Assembly (NCBI GenBank): GCA_947378905.1
Contig: CANCLV010000042.1
Coordinates: 1 to 8,289, forward strand
Source: Opitutia bacterium
Lineage (GTDB): Bacteria > Verrucomicrobiota > Verrucomicrobiia > Opitutales > UBA953
Direction: 5' to 3'
DNA: 8,289 bases
A program made the translations under genes and the position numbers. A model generated the notes under the pieces. It searched no databases. It saw only the letters and a program-made list of their open reading frames with translations, and had not been told where the DNA came from. Position 1 is the stretch's first letter. Each line of letters begins with the position of its first letter. Shown here in pieces: positions 4,923-8,289 of this stretch.

Positions 4923-5906
4923 GTGCCCTCATCCTTACCCTCATTTCTGACTGCTACGAAGGGCGACCTCCAAAAGGCGGCTCAGTTATTGGCAGAGGGT
5001 GAATGCGTGGCACTTCCAACTGAGACGGTTTACGGTTTGGCTGCGGATGCACTTAATCCAAGTGCGCTGAAGAAAGTTTTTACGATTAAGGGCCGACCCT
5101 TGATTGATCCTTTGATTGTTCATGTGCTTGATATCGAAGCGCTGAAAAAAATTGCGGAATACGATTCACGCCTCGAAAAAATTTCCTGCTTTTGGCCAGG
5201 GCCATTGACCGTAGTTCTACGCCGAAAATCCTGCGTACCCGATTTAGTTACCGCGAGTCAGGAAACGGTCGCAGTCCGTGTACCCGCCCATCCTTTATTT
5301 CGTGAGATACTTTCTTTAGTAAATCGTCCTCTGGCCGCCCCGAGTGCTAATCCGTTCGGTTATGTTAGCCCCACGCGGGCCCAACACGTGCGTGACTCCT
5401 TGTCCGAGCGCTGTCCGTGGATTGTTGACGGTGGACCTTGCCGGCACGGATTGGAATCAACCATCATCGATCTATCTTCCCCGCACAAAGTCCGTTTACT
5501 TCGCCCGGGTCCCATTACTCTCGAGTCGTTACGCGAAAAGTTAGGCGAGATTGAAGTAGTCACCAAGGTTGCCCCAGCACAGGACGCACAAGTTGCTCCA
5601 GGAATGTTGGAGCGACATTACAGCCCAACGACTCGAGTGGAATTATTTGCTCACGGAGCCATGCCCGCATCGACAGAAAAAAATTCAGCAATTCTTTTCT
5701 TAAGTCGCCGCAAAGATTTTTCGCTCACCGCCGAAATATTTTATCTTTCAGAAAATAATTCTATCACTGAAGCCGCCGCTAATCTTTTCGATCTTTTAAG
5801 AAAATTAGACACGCGGGGTTTTGCGAAGATTTATGTCGAGCGAGCTGAATCCGCTGAATTAGGTTTAGCTTACAACGATCGATTAACCCGTGCTGCTGCA
5901 CGATAA
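4923..5906 (+). CDS. Threonylcarbamoyl-AMP synthase (Sua5/TsaC)
   Basis: A 327-aa cytosolic enzyme that makes threonylcarbamoyl-AMP from threonine, bicarbonate and ATP, the first step of tRNA t6A37 synthesis. The N-terminal YrdC domain (about 10-200) shows LPTETVYGLAADA (31-43), KGRPLIDPLIVHV (56-68), FWPGPLT (90-96) and APSANPFGYVSPT (139-151), including the Ser-x-Asn nucleotide-binding element. After a linker with APGMLERHYSP near 226-236, a C-terminal Sua5 domain runs to the end, so this is the long Sua5 form rather than short TsaC. The start is GTG at 4923: the FLTATKGDL element begins at residue 8, there is no later start before the conserved region, and an in-frame stop lies at 4902-4904. 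There is no Shine-Dalgarno. It is followed 4 bp later by prmC, a common partner. Confidence 0.94.
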   Translation: MPSSLPSFLTATKGDLQKAAQLLAEGECVALPTETVYGLAADALNPSALKKVFTIKGRPLIDPLIVHVLDIEALKKIAEYDSRLEKISCFWPGPLTVVLRRKSCVPDLVTASQETVAVRVPAHPLFREILSLVNRPLAAPSANPFGYVSPTRAQHVRDSLSERCPWIVDGGPCRHGLESTIIDLSSPHKVRLLRPGPITLESLREKLGEIEVVTKVAPAQDAQVAPGMLERHYSPTTRVELFAHGAMPASTEKNSAILFLSRRKDFSLTAEIFYLSENNSITEAAANLFDLLRKLDTRGFAKIYVERAESAELGLAYNDRLTRAAAR

Positions 5907-5910
5907 TCTC

Positions 5911-6759
5911 ATGCAGAACCTTTTAGACACATTAAAGAAGGCGACAGATTTTTTAAGTCGTAAGGGGCTGGAAAAGCCTCGCATGGAGGCAGAACATTTA
6001 TTTGCGGCTGGCTTAGGCGTGAAGCGACTAGACCTGTATTTACAGTTCGAAAGATTACTTGATGATACCGAAGTGGAGAAGTTGCGAACGATGACGGTTA
6101 GACGGGGCAATCGTGAACCTTTGCAGCACATCACGGGTAAGGTTTCATTTCGCTATTTGGTTTTGAAGTCAGACAAACGAGCGCTGGTTCCTCGTCCCGA
6201 AACCGAAGAACTTATTGTTTTAGCTTTGGCATTATTTCCGGCCGATCAAGTTGTCCGAGTTTTAGATTTAGGTACGGGCTCGGGTGCGATTGCACTAGCT
6301 CTCGCTGCCGAACGTCCGCTTTGGAAAATCGACGCATTGGATAAATCTGCTGAGGCCTTAGCTTTGGCTAAGGAAAATGCACAGTTCACTCAATTGGAAG
6401 GCCGAGTTAATTTTGGTCAGTCTAACTGGTTTGAGGCAGTGACGGATAAGTATAATTTAATTATTTCTAATCCCCCTTATTTAACGGATAGCGAAGTAGC
6501 TACTGCCGAGCCTGAAGTGAAAGACTTTGATCCGCACTCCGCATTGATTGCACCTGAAAATGGTTTAGCTGATTTAAAAATTATTTTAACCGAAGCGCCT
6601 AAGTTTTTAAGCGATGGAGGTTGGGTAATTTGTGAGACGGGGATAGACCAACATACTGCTCTGACAGAAATTTCTAAACAATCTGGCTGTAAAGAATATG
6701 AAGGGGTAAATGACATGAGCGGACGGCCCAGATTTTGGAAGGCCCGAAAGAGCATTTAA
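5911..6759 (+). CDS. prmC: Peptide chain release factor N5-glutamine methyltransferase PrmC
   Basis: A 282-aa SAM-dependent enzyme (PrmC/HemK) that methylates the Gln of the GGQ motif of RF1 and RF2. A helical N-terminal factor-binding domain (about 1-75) ends in RRGNREPLQHITG (64-76), followed by LVPRPETEELI (92-102). The methyltransferase domain carries LDLGTGSGAIALALA (118-132) and the catalytic NPPY (187-190). ENGLADL and a C-terminal SGRPRF are also family features. Length is typical. The ATG at 5911, 4 bp after the tsaC stop, is preferred; an upstream in-frame GTG at 5890 would overlap tsaC by 17 bp and add seven unconserved residues. No Shine-Dalgarno precedes it, so coupling to tsaC is likely. 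prfA, a frequent neighbour elsewhere, is not in the window. Confidence 0.95.
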   Translation: MQNLLDTLKKATDFLSRKGLEKPRMEAEHLFAAGLGVKRLDLYLQFERLLDDTEVEKLRTMTVRRGNREPLQHITGKVSFRYLVLKSDKRALVPRPETEELIVLALALFPADQVVRVLDLGTGSGAIALALAAERPLWKIDALDKSAEALALAKENAQFTQLEGRVNFGQSNWFEAVTDKYNLIISNPPYLTDSEVATAEPEVKDFDPHSALIAPENGLADLKIILTEAPKFLSDGGWVICETGIDQHTALTEISKQSGCKEYEGVNDMSGRPRFWKARKSI

Positions 6760-6780
6760 GCCAATACGGTCGGTCTCTTC

Positions 6781-6811
6781 TTGCCCTCATTCCATACTTT
6801 CGTCTTAAAAT
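6781..6811 (+). promoter_or_regulatory. Candidate promoter of proS
   Basis: TTGCCC (6781-6786) and TAAAAT (6806-6811) could be -35 and -10 elements with a long 19-bp spacer. TAAAAT matches TATAAT at 5 of 6 positions. It ends 6 nt before the proS ATG, so transcription would begin at or beside the start codon and the mRNA would be leaderless or nearly so. Alternatively the same TTAAAAT is an A-rich translation element and proS is read through from prmC; no terminator is visible in the 58-bp gap. Confidence 0.3.
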
Positions 6812-6817
6812 AAGCTT

Positions 6818-8289
6818 ATGTCTCAGTCAGCACCCAAGCCAAAAACTGCTATTACACCGACTCGTTCTGAAAATTATCCAGAGTGGTATTTGCAGGTTAT
6901 CAAGGCAGCCGAGCTTGCTGAGAATAGCCCCGTGCGTGGTTGCATGGTGATTAAGCCTTGGGGTTATGCATTGTGGGAAAATATCCAACGTGATTTAGAT
7001 GCGATGTTTAAGGAAACGGGCCACGTGAATGCTTATTTCCCACTTTTTATTCCTATGAGTTACCTCCAGAAGGAAGCTCAACACGTCGAAGGTTTTGCTA
7101 AGGAGTGTGCTGTGGTTACACACTCGCGCCTAGAGGCTGGACCTGATGGTAAATTAATTCCTGCCGGAGAACTCGAAGAGCCTTTAATCGTTAGACCCAC
7201 TTCAGAAACTATTATTGGCGAAACTTATTCGAAATGGGTTCAGTCCTATCGCGATCTCCCAATTTTAATTAATCAATGGGCCAACGTGGTACGCTGGGAA
7301 ATGCGTACGCGGTTATTTTTACGTACGGCTGAATTTTTATGGCAAGAGGGTCACACCGTTCACGCCACCCAAAAAGAAGCTGAAGAAGAAACGATGAAGA
7401 TGTTGGAAGTGTATGCCGACTTTGCGGAGAACTACATGGCGATGCCCGTCATCAAAGGTCGAAAGACCGAAGGTGAACGTTTCCCTGGTGCGGTTGATAC
7501 GCTTTGTATTGAAGCGATGATGCAAGACCGCAAAGCCTTGCAGGCGGGAACTTCTCACTATCTTGGACAGAACTTTGCGAAGTCCTGTAATATTCGCTTC
7601 CAAGATGAAGCTTCGAATATGCAATATGCTCACACCACATCGTGGGGCGTTTCGACGCGTTTAATCGGTGGTATGATTATGACTCATTCGGACGATGATG
7701 GTTTTGTCGCACCTCCTCGTTTGGCTCCCCAGCATATCGTTATTTTACCTATTTATAAAGACGACGCCTCCAAGGCGCAGGTCTTAGAGTACTGCCAGTC
7801 CTTACAAAAAGAATTAACTGCTCAACGTTTCCATGAACGTAAATTAGTAGTAACAATTGATAATCGCGATTTACGCGGTGGAGAAAAAGCATGGGGTTGG
7901 ATCAAGAAGGGTGTGCCTCTAAGAGTTGAAGTAGGTCCTCGCGACATCGCTTCAGGCTCAGTCTTTGTTGCTCGTCGCGATACTGGAGAGAAGGCCGGTA
8001 TTCCCCGTACTGAGTTCGTTGGCAGCGTCATTGCCCGACTGCAATCCATCCAAGATAATTTACTCGCGAAAGCCAAAGCCCATCGCGCAGAAAACACGCG
8101 CGAAATAAATTCCTGGGAAGAGTTGAAAGCCTTCTTCACACCTAAGAATGCGAATGATCCTGAAATGCATGGAGGCTTTGCGCTCTGTCACTGGAACGGA
8201 AGTAAAGAAGTTGAACGTCGCTTAAAAGACGAACTTAAGGTGACCATCCGCTGTATCGCCTTAGATGCTAAAGAAGAAGCAGGGAAGTG
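6818..8289 (+). CDS. proS: Prolyl-tRNA synthetase, truncated by the window edge
   Basis: A class II aminoacyl-tRNA synthetase that charges tRNA-Pro. 490 codons are open from ATG 6818 to the edge, and only about 15-20 residues seem missing. It is the short archaeal/eukaryote-like ProRS without the INS editing domain. Visible elements: RPTSE (126-130), the motif 2 region from RWEMR (159-163) to FLWQEGHT (173-180), TTSWGVSTRLIGG (273-285) with THSDDDG (289-295) as motif 3 context, LAPQHIVILPIY (302-313) opening the anticodon-binding domain, and GGEKAWGWIKKGVPLR (354-369). The C-terminal domain keeps C457 and C479 but has ValGlu where zinc-binding forms have Cys-Glu, so the zinc site looks incomplete in what is visible. 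The first 18 residues are a polar extension before ENYPEWY. The start has no Shine-Dalgarno but a TTAAAAT block 7 nt upstream. Confidence 0.95.
   Translation, partial: MSQSAPKPKTAITPTRSENYPEWYLQVIKAAELAENSPVRGCMVIKPWGYALWENIQRDLDAMFKETGHVNAYFPLFIPMSYLQKEAQHVEGFAKECAVVTHSRLEAGPDGKLIPAGELEEPLIVRPTSETIIGETYSKWVQSYRDLPILINQWANVVRWEMRTRLFLRTAEFLWQEGHTVHATQKEAEEETMKMLEVYADFAENYMAMPVIKGRKTEGERFPGAVDTLCIEAMMQDRKALQAGTSHYLGQNFAKSCNIRFQDEASNMQYAHTTSWGVSTRLIGGMIMTHSDDDGFVAPPRLAPQHIVILPIYKDDASKAQVLEYCQSLQKELTAQRFHERKLVVTIDNRDLRGGEKAWGWIKKGVPLRVEVGPRDIASGSVFVARRDTGEKAGIPRTEFVGSVIARLQSIQDNLLAKAKAHRAENTREINSWEELKAFFTPKNANDPEMHGGFALCHWNGSKEVERRLKDELKVTIRCIALDAKEEAGK

Noticed and set aside
5890..5910. Upstream GTG start of prmC overlapping tsaC by 17 bp
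   Set aside because: The seven added residues (VLLHDNL, read with initiator Met) are not conserved in the family, while the ATG at 5911 gives the usual length and sits just after the tsaC stop.
6477..6755. 92-codon minus-strand open frame opposite the prmC 3' end
   Set aside because: It lies wholly within the conserved methyltransferase domain including NPPY and has no recognisable protein features.
7337..8139. Long open frames on the minus strand opposite proS
   Set aside because: They are antisense to a fully conserved ProRS reading frame, resemble no family, and are explained by the codon pattern of the real gene.

Overview
This window looks like an ordinary core-chromosome segment of a Gram-negative bacterium with moderate GC, most likely from Verrucomicrobiota (Opitutae-like) or a related lineage. 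The pointers are: an outer-membrane barrel protein with a terminal Phe; a short bS18 ending in an RNMxxMK-type tail; a short 'eukaryote/archaeal-type' ProRS and a TenI-like protein that both resemble versions common in the Bacteroidota/Verrucomicrobiota; and an almost complete lack of Shine-Dalgarno sequences. The taxonomic call is an inference from remembered family features, not from a search. I see no mobile element, CRISPR array, tRNA or rRNA gene, and no defence or toxin system.

Layout. Positions 1-82 are unassigned and end at a strong bidirectional terminator (83-112). Two minus-strand genes follow: a small outer-membrane beta-barrel protein (131-700) and, upstream of it, a secreted cyclophilin-type peptidyl-prolyl isomerase (771-1373). 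An 86-bp divergent intergenic region separates the isomerase from a plus-strand thiamine cluster: thiS (1460-1660), a divergent TenI/ThiE-like gene (1664-2341), thiE with a TTG start (2343-2957) and thiG (3013-3780). The rRNA 2'-O-methyltransferase gene tlyA (3785-4543) is 4 bp behind thiG and probably belongs to the same transcript. Then come a free-standing rpsR (4616-4810) with its own strong terminator (4834-4857), the threonylcarbamoyl-AMP synthase gene tsaC/sua5 (4923-5906), the release-factor methyltransferase gene prmC (5911-6759), and proS (6818 to beyond the right edge).

How the genes work together. ThiS (sulfur carrier) and ThiG (thiazole synthase) make the thiazole half of thiamine. 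The TenI-like protein may aromatise the ThiG product, and ThiE joins thiazole phosphate to the pyrimidine. ThiF, ThiO/ThiH, ThiC and ThiD are not here, and no TPP riboswitch is visible before thiS. From tlyA onwards every gene serves translation: rRNA methylation, a ribosomal protein, tRNA t6A37 synthesis, release-factor methylation and tRNA-Pro charging.

Most noteworthy: (1) two tandem proteins of the ThiE fold, the first lacking canonical TMP-synthase residues but keeping the CHS motif expected for a thiazole tautomerase; (2) only one of ten start codons has a good Shine-Dalgarno, and that one is formed by the codons for the catalytic Gly-Gly tail of ThiS; (3) a recurrent TTAAAA block just upstream of several starts; (4) rpsR separated from its usual rpsF/ssb/rplI partners. 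I do not see a clearly novel multi-gene system here.
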